A program made the position numbers and the translations under genes. Below are positions 1 through 8,790 of a stretch of DNA of 15,833 bases, piece after piece. The first letter of the stretch is position 1. The number at the start of each line of letters is the position of its first letter. Source of the DNA: Baffinella frigidus (Eukaryota; Cryptophyceae; Cryptomonadales; Baffinellaceae); the NCBI GenBank assembly GCA_026770585.1, contig MU647848.1:30409-46241 (forward strand), written 5' to 3'. The notes beneath the pieces are model-generated. The model worked only from the letters and a program-made list of their open reading frames with translations, had not been told where the DNA came from and did no database searches.

Positions 1-446
1 CAATTTTTTTCAGTACCGGCGTCTCTCTCCCGGGCGAGGTAACCGCCGCGGCACTCGAGGCAGGGCGGGAGGCGCTCCTGGCGTTAGAACAATTTTCGGA
101 CGCCGACCCTTCGCCCGACCCCGAGCGCCCCGTGGCGGACGGGTTGCCCTCTCCGGGCGCACTCCCGGCCGAGCCGAGTACGACACCGGTACCTGCAATT
201 TTTTTTGGTACCGACGTCTCTCTCACGGGCGAGGCACCGGCCGCGGCACTCGAGACAGGGCGAGGGACGCTCCTGGCGTTGGGACTATTTTCGGGCACAC
301 CTGCCCTGGCACCCGACCCTTCCCCCGGCCCCGGGCACCCAACCTGGTGCTCAGCACTCGGAACAGGGCGAGACACGCTCCTAGCATCGGATCAATTCTC
401 GGACGCTCCTGAACTTGCGCCCGAACCTTCTTCCGACCCCAACGAG
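1..446 (+). repeat. Degenerate tandem repeat, 195-bp and 108-bp offsets
   Basis: The sequence from 1 recurs at 196 (offset 195 bp), each copy opening with CAA and a T run of 7 or 8. Over the first 99 bases the two copies differ at about 15 positions. Part of the unit recurs once more, 246 matching 354 (offset 108 bp). Both offsets are multiples of three, so the reading frame is preserved. The encoded unit starts I-F-F-x-T-x-V-S-L and continues A-A-A-L-E-x-G-R, then F-S followed by an Asp/Pro/Glu-rich tail. Most of the changes are non-synonymous, so there is no strong selection on the peptide. More units may lie to the left of the window. Confidence 0.85.
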
Positions 447-3400
447 TCAACACCGGCCAAAGGCACCCCGCGAAGGAACAGCGACAGCACTCCTTCCGGC
501 CCATCGGACGGCTCCACGATGGAGAATCCTACGGGTCCTCAATCTTGGGCCTTTCTGCCCTACGACCCCTCCATCGAACAACAGTCGGGATACCAATACC
601 TCGGGATCACTGGGGCCGTCCTCCGCGCTGCAAACCAAGCCGCCCTGGACGAGTCCCGCCAACCCGACTGGTCCGTCGTCTCGGGAAGGACCCTGCCCCC
701 CGCCCCAGTGGTTCCTCCAGGCGAAACCTCCCCGCCTCTCGGGGACGACCTCCCGCGGCGAACCTGGCCCTCCGCCCAGACGAAAAAAACCACACCACGC
801 GTTGTGGCGTGCAGGCCCATGTCCTTGAAGGCGTGGGGGGCAATCTGCGACACCTTCGGAGGCACCTCGGGAACATCGACTCGGCTACCGCAGCCGCCTC
901 GCCAGGACGTCCTCACATTCGTCCTCCGGGGAGAGCTGGACGACTACCAACACGGACGCAGGAAGGGAACCTTCCAAGGACGGTTCCGCCTCCCTTCAGG
1001 AAGCGAGAGGACAGCGAGCCGTGCCAAGGCCCGCGAAGGCCGCCGTGACGACTACACCGTCGATACGACCTGCACTGCGACCCCCTTCACCTGCGTGATC
1101 CCACCATTCGTGGCCTTGGTCAGGACCCTGCCATACTGTCTTCCGCCAGAAGCGACGGCGTGCTGGATCCTCTCCCTCACCCTCCTGCAGGTGCTGGGTC
1201 TCGTCGGTTCCTTCTTCTTCCCTTCGCGCCCGGTGCCGGTCCGGGAAACGGCTGGGGTCCAACGACGGTGGAGCCGACCTCCTGCGTATCCCAGCCGACC
1301 AGGACGTGGAAACACGCCGCCTAAGCGACGACACGCCTTCATAGCTCGTAGACGCTTGGGCAGCGTATCCTCGGAACGTAAAGAAAGTGTCAAACCGGTG
1401 TTAAATAATGAATCGCTCATGGAAACGACCTCGGCGTACGCCTTCGCCGCGATGCTGCCCTATATCCTCCCTGTCACGCCTGGCATCGGGATCTGCTGCA
1501 TCTTGTTCCTTCACCTCACCGTCCTCGCGCTTTCTCTCACGACTTTGGACCCCGAGCCCAACCGACTCCAAGTCCAGGAGGTCGACTTTTGGAATAGCAT
1601 CGCCCGCGCTGGCGTCTTTTCAGCGTTGACTCCCGCGTCTCTTCTGGGGCTCACGGTAGCTCTCACAACGACCGTCTTTCTGTCAAGTTTGACGTGTCAC
1701 GAGACCTGGGTCGGTTTCGTGCTGGTCTACGCTCTGGGCTTCCTCGCTTTGCAGCTAACGACGGACACGACTTGTCCCCCGTCCGTGGGCGCCGAAGCTT
1801 CGGACATCGACACTGCCTCCTTGTACATGCTCGCCTGCATCTCACCTTCCGTCTGTACATGGTCGCCCACCTCGTGGCTTCTTTCACTGTCTCTGGTGCA
1901 TTTGGTTGGTCTGATACACCTCCTTACATACACCGAGACCAGCGAGGCGAGCGTAAGCGAAGCAACGCCCGATCCGCCTTCTACAGACGTTTCTCGATGT
2001 TTGTTACCATTCTCGGCCGACCATAGCAACAGTGATGGTGGATCCGTTGAAGAGCCGTCGATCGATCTCCTTTCGTCATACGCCTTGGCCTGCCTGTGTT
2101 CACTGGTGCTTTCGTCTTCAGTCCCAGCCAGGACCTTATCGTGGGTCCTCATCCATCTCGGAATGCTCATGTGGAGCTTGTCGGTAACCGACTGCTCCGC
2201 TCGAACGGAACGGTCACCCGCTCAAGTGACCTCTGCACCTGTCACGTTCTCAACACCGGTGGCTTCCAAACCTCCGGCTGCAGCCAACGCCACTGCAAGG
2301 AGACGCAACGCTCGACATTACGCCGCGTCCTCCTCCCGCGCACGGGATGACCTGGCCAACGCGGAATGCACGACGACGGCCCCAGTGGGATCCCCAGCAG
2401 ACGGACTCCCTTCTGAAGTCGGATCAGACGATAGGGTGAACTTCAGCGACGATGACATGGAGGAAGTCGATCCTCAGCAGACGACACCCCAGACTACGGA
2501 TGAACCCCAATCCGGGGCAGATACGGCGGGCCACACTGCTGTCTCTCCCGTCCGGAACTTGCAGGTCACTACGAGCGGCATCGTCCTCGACTTCCGGAAT
2601 AACACACTCTCTCGGTTGTCTCAGGCCACCGCTGACTTGTCGCTGGGGTCTGCTGGGTCTCACCCGGATTGGACCCCCGATCATTACCTAGTCGCGCTCG
2701 GACCAGGAAACGCGGATACAGCCTGCATCCTACGGCGACATGTGACCGTGTCCTCTTCGACTGACGACGTTCTCTGCGTGCACGATCTCCTGTCCGCCGA
2801 CGGGCTCGAAATCCTACGTCCATATGAATCCTGGCACGGTACCCTTCGCACCGTTCAAGGTTCAGTTTTGCATCTGCAACCCGCTTATGACGCTCCCGTT
2901 CGGGGGATTTCTTCTGGGGACCTCATCCATCTCAAACGATGCGTGTCTCCGCTTGACACCCTCCAACGCGACCCTCCGGACACCTACACCGGCGAACGGA
3001 TTGTCGCGAACTGGATGGAAATCCACCCCCAATGGGTCGCATGGGCCGCCACCACTGGCGCCGACGAAGGGCTACCGGCCTCACTCGACAATGTACCTCG
3101 CTTTGATCGGCCTGTCACGATGCGCCTCCGGCTGGCTGGTATCTCGGAATGGGAACATCAAGAACGCATACGCTTTCACCCCCCGGGTTTGGAAGAACGC
3201 CTGGCATCGTTCCTGATCCCCACTCCGTGCACCAACCCGTCCAGCGGGCCGCCTGCGTTCTGCCCTCCATCCTGGATGCGCATCGCCGATCCTCTCCTGA
3301 CCGGGGACGATACCTCCGTGCCTCCGGTACCTGTCAACATTCGCTCACGGATCCTACGGTACCCTGCTGCTGCCCTTGCACATCCGGTGACTCCGGCAAC

Positions 3401-6400
3401 GAGATCGGCCGTCACCAACGCCGCACCCACCCCATCATCCTCTGCTACGGGGCCTCAATCGTTGCTTACGCCTGACGTGCCTTCAGGGGATACGACGATG
3501 GTCGATGCGTCAACCACATCCTCGAGTCTCACTCATGCCGAGCGGTTGTCTCGGAGCCTGCCCCCGATCCCTCGGGTAGCCTCCAGCACCACAATGGAAG
3601 CGACCCTCCCGCTGAACACTGGAGCACCACCACGCTCCGGAAAGGGTCATTCTGACACCTCGGGAGGAAAATCACCATCAACGGACCCGTCGACCACCCC
3701 TCTCGGCGCTGCAGGTGCGTCACCCTCCGGAGCTGGTACCCGCGACTCTGCAAGGGAAGGCGCACCCTCGATGAACCCGCCGGCGACTCGGCCAACATCT
3801 CCTCCCCCCGCGGATCAAGCGTCTGGTTCGGAGGAGGCTTCCGACCCGAAGCCGTTGTACACCATCGTCCTCGACCCGCGATGTGGGGTCGGCTCCCGTT
3901 TCAGCCACCAGGTGCTGAGGGACCACATCATCCACACGGCAAACCCGCTGCAGCACAGCAGAATGTCAGACGACTACTGCCAACTGCAACTGGGAAGCTT
4001 CACCGGAGACTCCTTAGGAGTGTACTACACCGCCGACCAGGACCCGGGAGCCGTCACGCGCCTGAGCATCAACGACTTACTCGCGAGCGATGCAGCCCGA
4101 ATCACCGGAGGAACACCTGACGGTCCCCACTGGCGTGGATCTCTGATCCTTGATTCCGGGGCTCAGCTTCCACTGCGCCCGGCCCGGGCGGAGGACTACC
4201 CCGGACCGATCGACATCTCGGCGTTCCGATGCGTGGACATTTACGAACACAAGGACTGCAACATGGTGGACTCTCATGTGATCCAGACCAATTGGACGTC
4301 TCCAGATCCCGACTGGGCCGCCCTGGCGGACGACCTTAAGTCCTCCTCGGACCTGGCTCCATTTTCAACGGAGGTGCGGTCCCGCCTTCGCGACGCGGGC
4401 ATTACCGCCGCCGACCACTTCAGCCACCTACGCCGCCGTGACTGGTTGAACGTTTCTCCTGAAAGCTTCCCCATCGTCAAGCTCGGTCACCCCGTTCCCA
4501 CCGCCTCCGCAGTGGGAGTGGCAACAAGTTCCAGTTATCTCCTCCTGCGCGACTCTGATGGAGCTTCTGCTTCCAGCAGTAAGCGCAGTCGCCGCGGCGG
4601 GTCACAAACGGCGGGTCCAGCCAAGCGTTCACAGTTCGATCGTTCTTCGTTGGAACCAGAAACGCACGGTGTGACGGCCCCACTACTCAACCGTTCTCCT
4701 GCGCCGGTTGCTGATCAGGACGGAGCCGACATCCCGTACAACGCTCTTGGAAATAGGGCCGAATCAGCCGCTGGATCCGATCATGTCGATATGGAAAACG
4801 ACGACGAGGAACTTCCAACGCTTGACGAGTTGCGATCTACCGACTACCTCTCCCGCTGCCACCCTGTTGCCGCCCTGGAGCCCTTCCCCGCCAGCATACG
4901 GGCAAGACTCATTGCTCAGGACGAACACGACTTCATGATCGAGTATTCCCGTGGCCGGACGAGCCAACGTGTCCTTCAAGACTACACGGTTTTAATCGAC
5001 GGAAAGGTGTGGCACTGGCAGTCCGTCCGACCGGGCGAAGTGGGGTCGGAGGAACACCTGAACGCTACTTCCGCCGACATGGTGTTCCTCCAACCATCCG
5101 ATCGCAACGTGGATCTCCAATGTCAACGTCTTCAATCCACGATTCGCCGCGTGATTGACGACCTGCACAACGCCATGATGCACTTGGAAACCAACGACGC
5201 CTTGTTGGGAATCCCGGCCGTTTTTCGGGCCTACCAGACACGACAGGCAGCACAACTTCACCGCCAAATGAACAGCGCTGATTGGATTCGTAAATTCCTC
5301 GAACTGCTTCACGACGAAGGGCGAACAGACGCTGTGAGCTTTCCTTACGCCCGCGCATCTCTCCGCCTGAAGCTTATGCGACCCGACATCCCAGAAGGCA
5401 CCAGGAACCAACATGGATTTCGGGGATGGGCACGCAAGCCTAACGGCATGTTCTACACGGAGGCCGAGCGACAAGACCATGTACGACACCTGCGCCGTCG
5501 TCAAGCTCGCGCCGAAAGCCAGCGACTCGCCAAGGCAAACGGCGAGGTGAATTATGTGTTAGATTGGAAGTCGGTGCGTGAGCTCTCCTGTGTCAACACC
5601 CTGGAGCACTTCATCGTGTACAACAAAACGCAATGCGAGTACTACGGTATGGCTGCTCCGCTGAGCACCACACCCGAACACCTGCGCGAAGTGCCGGGCT
5701 ACCTAAGCATCAACATCAACGAGGAGCAGCTCGTTTTGCACGGAGTTTGGTACTGCCAATCATACACCGACAATGTGATCGTAGTCGCCCACCTCGTCGT
5801 GGCCACGAATTGGTGGATCGACCGCATCAGCGGATTCCTGGTTGGTCCCACCGAAGGGGCCAAATACCACCTGACAGAATTCACGGACGCCCACGCCGTG
5901 GGGTTAGAATACGTAGTCCACGACCAACATTACGTCTGGGTCCTGAACGTCAAGCGTGGCGTCAACATGGGCACTACGCGTTCCAACGAGCTGCTCGTGC
6001 CTCAACCACCTCTGTCAACCGGCGTGTGGGGAGGCGCGACGTTCCCTATTCTCGGTGAAAACCTGTCCGTCAACCTTCGCTTGCGCGCGGTGGCCTCCGA
6101 CCTGACAACCAGCGACATCTTGGCGTTCCTCAAGACTCACACGCAGCCTTCGACAAGAGAGCTACCCTACCAGGCTCTGGCTGGTTTCTTGGAACAGCCG
6201 TCGGTGCGTACCGTCGACCCCCAGTCGGTCCAGGACCGGGAGGCACTGGCGATTGCGTGCACAAGACCCGAGGTCTCTCTCGACGATGAGGAGGCCCGCC
6301 TTTGGTCGATACGCCACCCTTCGGTGTGGCGCCCATCGCCAGAGACAATGGCGTGGCGCCAGCACTACAACCAGGACCCGCTGGGCTGCGCACAGCGTGC

Positions 6401-8651
6401 GCGGGGAACCGCTATCCTGCCCAACCTGAACACGCCAGAGACGTTCCGAGTGACGGCCGAAAACCCAGAAACCCGTCAGAGTACTCACCAGATTGACGCG
6501 GCACTCTCGGGCGACCGTAACGCCTACCTTGACACCAACCTGGCAGTGTACCTGGGTCTCTTCGTCACGAACCGGCCTACACCTCTGATGCTCATCACAG
6601 AGGCGTTAGTGAATGGCCAGCCCGAAACGGTGTGGACGATCAACGGGACTGCGAAGATCACGATATCCCGCCCGCACGTCTGCACCACGACGTACACGTG
6701 CTTAGTCTTCGAGAAAGGCCGAACCCGCGGACATGGACCGCCGCTGTTCCTGCCAGAACCACCGATCGAAGATATCCGCCGCCGTGAACCAGTACAAGAC
6801 CGCCGCGCACGCCAACCAGTGAACGCCCGCCTCGGGGAGCGTCCCCCCGCCGACGGACGCGGGGACCGCCGCGTGGACCGACGAGCGGGACCTGCGGAAC
6901 CCAGGGACCCGAAGCCAGACGTGGACCCACCTAGGGGTCGACGAGATGTTGCTCTCGCACCCGCGGTTGACAGTGCTGACACCGACACCTTCGAGCCTCT
7001 GCCCTCTTCTGTGCGGACGGCAACGGTCTTGTCGACGCCATTACCACCGGTTTGGACAGCTCTGTCCGGCCCGGTTGAGTTCGCTAAGGCATTCACCTGC
7101 ACTCCATGCGGCAAACGAGTGCAAGTGCCCCACGAGTCACCCTCCGTGGCTGAACCTCCGCACACGCCTGTTCACAGCCCTCGCGTGCCAGACGTTGCCG
7201 CTACACCGCAGTACATTCCTGTCGCGAACCCCGTGCCGCCCACACGACGCCGCCCTCACGGCCGACGTGCGTCCCGCGGCGTCAGGAACAACGAGTCTTG
7301 GACCACATCTGCTCTCCACTCGTTGGGTGCTCTTCTCGTGTCAGCCTTCATACGTCCATCCGCGTATCTCTGGTGGGGTCTGCGTTCCACGCTCACCCGC
7401 TCATGGGACACGATCTTCTGTACCACCAGCCGCCGGTGGTCCCAACCGCGTGGTAGCATCTCGCACCGAAGCCCGTTCGCGAGTCATCGCCACCGTACGG
7501 GCCCCATGTTCTCACACTCTCAAGCGCCCGCGAGTGCTCGCGACACGGGTTCCGATCGTACCGCGGGTCCGTTCTCTCCTCACGTCCGGTCTCGGGACAA
7601 CCTCTCGACACCTCCGCGCTGCCAACGACCCGCGAATGACGGTCGACCTTTCCACGTGCTTCACTCAATGCGCGACGGCCATTTCCTGAGCTCCGAAGAC
7701 CTTCTCCCGTACTTCCCTGGAGCGCACGCGCGTCGACACTCACCACTAGCCCGGTCGAGGTTCCCGTCGCCGCCCTTGACACACGCCGCTGTCCGGCATG
7801 AGAGACCGTTGAGCAACGATGAACACTACCGGGAATTCTTCAACGACCGAGATGTTCGTCCACGGGTCGTGCAACAACAGCCGCGGAGATCTGCGCTGCG
7901 CCACCCGTCCGCGGCCGAACGGTTCGCCCGCGCACGCGTGGTCTCCACGGCGGAACAGTCCGTCCCGTTCATGCGCCAAACGCGCGAAGAAGAACAACGT
8001 TCGGCCCAACCTCGGCATCGCGATTCCCGGCACCAGACGCGACAAACCACTCTGGACACTAATAAGGAAGTCGGCTCCGGCAACCGACCACGCCCTGCCT
8101 CACTACCTTCCGAGCGTATTGGGCCGTCGCCCACACGACTGTGTCAACGAGACACTGCCGCAACCACATCTCCGGCGATGGCAGCAGAGTTAACGCCCTC
8201 AGTCTACGCACCAGTCCCTTGTCCGAGTATTCGTCTCTCCAAGACGATCACGGGACTGTCCAGGCTGAACGCCGATTGCGAACACCTCATTGAGAACTTG
8301 AGAACGTGGGAGATGGAGGACCTACAGCTACCAGAACTCGACGACGACTTGCGTTGGGTCCGCCTCTGCGTGAGAACCTCCCCTGGGGAGGTTTGGTCCA
8401 TCTTCGCACGCTATTCGCCGACATCTCGGTTTCCGGACAACGTTCTGTGCAGTCGCCACGCCCTGGCTCGCGACGCGATCATCTGCACGATGGACCTGCA
8501 ACCGACCATCCACCTGAATGGTTGGGTGTTTGCCCTCGAATCCAGACCGTACGAGGAAGGCACAGCGTTGTTTCTTCGCTTTCCTCTCGAGCAAGGCACC
8601 TCCGAGTTTCGGCACCTCCCTCCTGACGCCACCATCTCGCGTGAGAGATAG
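3..8651 (+). CDS. Giant pre-gag ORF (ORF1), 5' partial, ends at UAG
   Basis: This frame is open for 2882 codons from the left edge to the UAG at 8649. I do not recognise any family. In order it holds: a degenerate Ala/Pro/Leu-rich tandem repeat (3-446); a mixed region (460-1060); about five hydrophobic hairpins (1066-2196); a Ser/Thr/Pro linker with an acidic patch near 2450; module X copy 1 (2660-3222); a Ser/Pro linker; module X copy 2 (3845-4470); a basic then acidic linker (4560-4815); a weak X copy near 4830-5300; a Trp/Tyr-rich probably beta-rich region (5560-6720); an Arg-rich tract (6770-6950); a Cys-x2-Cys at 7098-7109; another hydrophobic stretch (7298-7386); and a long Arg/Ser/Pro/His-rich disordered tail to about 8200. 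The final ~140 codons resemble the first part of module X. The true start is unknown. The first in-frame ATG is at 519, with A at -3 and G at +4, so a start there is possible, but the upstream frame is open and its repeats are in register. It could be a membrane-associated structural polyprotein; that is speculation. Confidence 0.8.
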   Translation: MFFSTGVSLPGEVTAAALEAGREALLALEQFSDADPSPDPERPVADGLPSPGALPAEPSTTPVPAIFFGTDVSLTGEAPAAALETGRGTLLALGLFSGTPALAPDPSPGPGHPTWCSALGTGRDTLLASDQFSDAPELAPEPSSDPNESTPAKGTPRRNSDSTPSGPSDGSTMENPTGPQSWAFLPYDPSIEQQSGYQYLGITGAVLRAANQAALDESRQPDWSVVSGRTLPPAPVVPPGETSPPLGDDLPRRTWPSAQTKKTTPRVVACRPMSLKAWGAICDTFGGTSGTSTRLPQPPRQDVLTFVLRGELDDYQHGRRKGTFQGRFRLPSGSERTASRAKAREGRRDDYTVDTTCTATPFTCVIPPFVALVRTLPYCLPPEATACWILSLTLLQVLGLVGSFFFPSRPVPVRETAGVQRRWSRPPAYPSRPGRGNTPPKRRHAFIARRRLGSVSSERKESVKPVLNNESLMETTSAYAFAAMLPYILPVTPGIGICCILFLHLTVLALSLTTLDPEPNRLQVQEVDFWNSIARAGVFSALTPASLLGLTVALTTTVFLSSLTCHETWVGFVLVYALGFLALQLTTDTTCPPSVGAEASDIDTASLYMLACISPSVCTWSPTSWLLSLSLVHLVGLIHLLTYTETSEASVSEATPDPPSTDVSRCLLPFSADHSNSDGGSVEEPSIDLLSSYALACLCSLVLSSSVPARTLSWVLIHLGMLMWSLSVTDCSARTERSPAQVTSAPVTFSTPVASKPPAAANATARRRNARHYAASSSRARDDLANAECTTTAPVGSPADGLPSEVGSDDRVNFSDDDMEEVDPQQTTPQTTDEPQSGADTAGHTAVSPVRNLQVTTSGIVLDFRNNTLSRLSQATADLSLGSAGSHPDWTPDHYLVALGPGNADTACILRRHVTVSSSTDDVLCVHDLLSADGLEILRPYESWHGTLRTVQGSVLHLQPAYDAPVRGISSGDLIHLKRCVSPLDTLQRDPPDTYTGERIVANWMEIHPQWVAWAATTGADEGLPASLDNVPRFDRPVTMRLRLAGISEWEHQERIRFHPPGLEERLASFLIPTPCTNPSSGPPAFCPPSWMRIADPLLTGDDTSVPPVPVNIRSRILRYPAAALAHPVTPATRSAVTNAAPTPSSSATGPQSLLTPDVPSGDTTMVDASTTSSSLTHAERLSRSLPPIPRVASSTTMEATLPLNTGAPPRSGKGHSDTSGGKSPSTDPSTTPLGAAGASPSGAGTRDSAREGAPSMNPPATRPTSPPPADQASGSEEASDPKPLYTIVLDPRCGVGSRFSHQVLRDHIIHTANPLQHSRMSDDYCQLQLGSFTGDSLGVYYTADQDPGAVTRLSINDLLASDAARITGGTPDGPHWRGSLILDSGAQLPLRPARAEDYPGPIDISAFRCVDIYEHKDCNMVDSHVIQTNWTSPDPDWAALADDLKSSSDLAPFSTEVRSRLRDAGITAADHFSHLRRRDWLNVSPESFPIVKLGHPVPTASAVGVATSSSYLLLRDSDGASASSSKRSRRGGSQTAGPAKRSQFDRSSLEPETHGVTAPLLNRSPAPVADQDGADIPYNALGNRAESAAGSDHVDMENDDEELPTLDELRSTDYLSRCHPVAALEPFPASIRARLIAQDEHDFMIEYSRGRTSQRVLQDYTVLIDGKVWHWQSVRPGEVGSEEHLNATSADMVFLQPSDRNVDLQCQRLQSTIRRVIDDLHNAMMHLETNDALLGIPAVFRAYQTRQAAQLHRQMNSADWIRKFLELLHDEGRTDAVSFPYARASLRLKLMRPDIPEGTRNQHGFRGWARKPNGMFYTEAERQDHVRHLRRRQARAESQRLAKANGEVNYVLDWKSVRELSCVNTLEHFIVYNKTQCEYYGMAAPLSTTPEHLREVPGYLSININEEQLVLHGVWYCQSYTDNVIVVAHLVVATNWWIDRISGFLVGPTEGAKYHLTEFTDAHAVGLEYVVHDQHYVWVLNVKRGVNMGTTRSNELLVPQPPLSTGVWGGATFPILGENLSVNLRLRAVASDLTTSDILAFLKTHTQPSTRELPYQALAGFLEQPSVRTVDPQSVQDREALAIACTRPEVSLDDEEARLWSIRHPSVWRPSPETMAWRQHYNQDPLGCAQRARGTAILPNLNTPETFRVTAENPETRQSTHQIDAALSGDRNAYLDTNLAVYLGLFVTNRPTPLMLITEALVNGQPETVWTINGTAKITISRPHVCTTTYTCLVFEKGRTRGHGPPLFLPEPPIEDIRRREPVQDRRARQPVNARLGERPPADGRGDRRVDRRAGPAEPRDPKPDVDPPRGRRDVALAPAVDSADTDTFEPLPSSVRTATVLSTPLPPVWTALSGPVEFAKAFTCTPCGKRVQVPHESPSVAEPPHTPVHSPRVPDVAATPQYIPVANPVPPTRRRPHGRRASRGVRNNESWTTSALHSLGALLVSAFIRPSAYLWWGLRSTLTRSWDTIFCTTSRRWSQPRGSISHRSPFASHRHRTGPMFSHSQAPASARDTGSDRTAGPFSPHVRSRDNLSTPPRCQRPANDGRPFHVLHSMRDGHFLSSEDLLPYFPGAHARRHSPLARSRFPSPPLTHAAVRHERPLSNDEHYREFFNDRDVRPRVVQQQPRRSALRHPSAAERFARARVVSTAEQSVPFMRQTREEEQRSAQPRHRDSRHQTRQTTLDTNKEVGSGNRPRPASLPSERIGPSPTRLCQRDTAATTSPAMAAELTPSVYAPVPCPSIRLSKTITGLSRLNADCEHLIENLRTWEMEDLQLPELDDDLRWVRLCVRTSPGEVWSIFARYSPTSRFPDNVLCSRHALARDAIICTMDLQPTIHLNGWVFALESRPYEEGTALFLRFPLEQGTSEFRHLPPDATISRER
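1066..2196 (+). repeat. About five tandem hydrophobic hairpins in ORF1 (predicted membrane domain)
   Basis: Translated ORF1 shows hydrophobic segments at about 1084-1221, 1429-1542, 1612-1762, 1819-1932 and 2065-2193, each long enough for one or two membrane helices and separated by polar, Ser/Asp/Glu-rich loops. Copies two, four and five share a recognisable pattern: a Ser-x-Tyr start, Ala-Cys or Ala-Ala, a Pro near the middle, then Trp or Cys, then Leu-x-x-His-Leu and Ser-Leu-Thr-like ends. The best pair is copies four and five (SLYMLACISP against SSYALACLCS; the second halves both carry a His-Leu in the helix). Copy three is longer and more divergent. Repeat identity is by eye. A multi-pass membrane anchor is the simplest reading. 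Retroviral envelope proteins usually follow pol and have one C-terminal anchor, so this is not a typical Env. Confidence 0.65.
2660..3222 (+). repeat. Module X, copy 1, within ORF1
   Basis: This is a globular-looking segment of about 188 residues, duplicated at 3845-4470. Matching blocks in order are HDLLSADGLEI, a W-H-G-T-L...G-x-x-L-x-L-Q-P-A block, A-N-W...W-x-A-W-A, and RLRLAGIS. It is rich in Trp and hydrophobic residues, unlike the Ser/Thr/Pro linkers around it. I do not recognise the fold. The order and spacing of the shared blocks make a duplicated domain much more likely than chance. Confidence 0.65.
3845..4470 (+). repeat. Module X, copy 2, within ORF1
   Basis: This is the second copy of the segment at 2660-3222. 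Its blocks are NDLLASDAARI, W-R-G-S-L...G-x-x-L-x-L-R-P-A, T-N-W...W-A-A-L-A, and RLRDAGIT. The block order is the same as in copy 1 and spacing differs by only a few residues, apart from a longer N-terminal part here. Copies 1 and 2 are diverged (roughly a third of residues shared in the matching blocks, by eye), so the duplication is old compared with the tandem repeat at the left edge. Function is unknown. Confidence 0.65.
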
Positions 8652-8790
8652 GCGACGTTCCTGCCAAGCTCCCACGCCCTGAACTACGCAACATTGGATC
8701 ACGATTCCGCCCCGCGAATCCTGAGGGAGGCCGGAATCTCCAGCGAGGCCATGTCCCGATGGGTATCTTCGCACCTCTCCGGCGCATCAG
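8230..8790 (+). repeat. Possible further module X copy, split by the UAG at 8649
   Basis: Before the UAG the frame carries DNVLC followed by a W-x-x-x-L...G-x-x-L-x-L-R block, like DDVLC and the W-to-L-Q-P block of copy 1. After the UAG, in the same frame, it carries ILREAGISSEA, like RLRDAGITAAD of copy 2 and RLAGISEWE of copy 1. Similarity is weaker than between copies 1 and 2, and the segment between the blocks is about 20-35 residues shorter. If the match holds, one folded domain spans the UAG. Confidence 0.45.
8649..8651 (+). other. In-frame UAG between ORF1 and ORF2
   Basis: The stop is UAG with context GAG-AGA-UAG-GCG. The same frame is open for at least 2882 codons before it and 1186 codons after it, and there is no ATG until about 30 codons downstream. 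It may be a readthrough stop, a C-to-T change of a Gln codon in this copy, or a sequence error. The base after the stop is G, as in gammaretroviral gag-pol readthrough sites, but I see no strong stem or pseudoknot immediately downstream, so programmed readthrough is not established here. Confidence 0.6.

Noticed and set aside
1-210. T runs at 4-10 and 199-206 as part of a polypurine tract (opposite strand) or LTR end
   Set aside because: They belong to the tandem repeat and no LTR terminal TG/CA or primer site is adjacent.
6524-7165. Minus-strand ORF of 213 codons
   Set aside because: Shadow of ORF1, low-complexity Arg/Gly/Ser translation, no recognisable domain.
132-8651. GTG at 132 and TTG at 8694 as start codons
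   Set aside because: Eukaryotic retroelement; both frames are open further upstream, so these are artefacts of allowing alternative starts.
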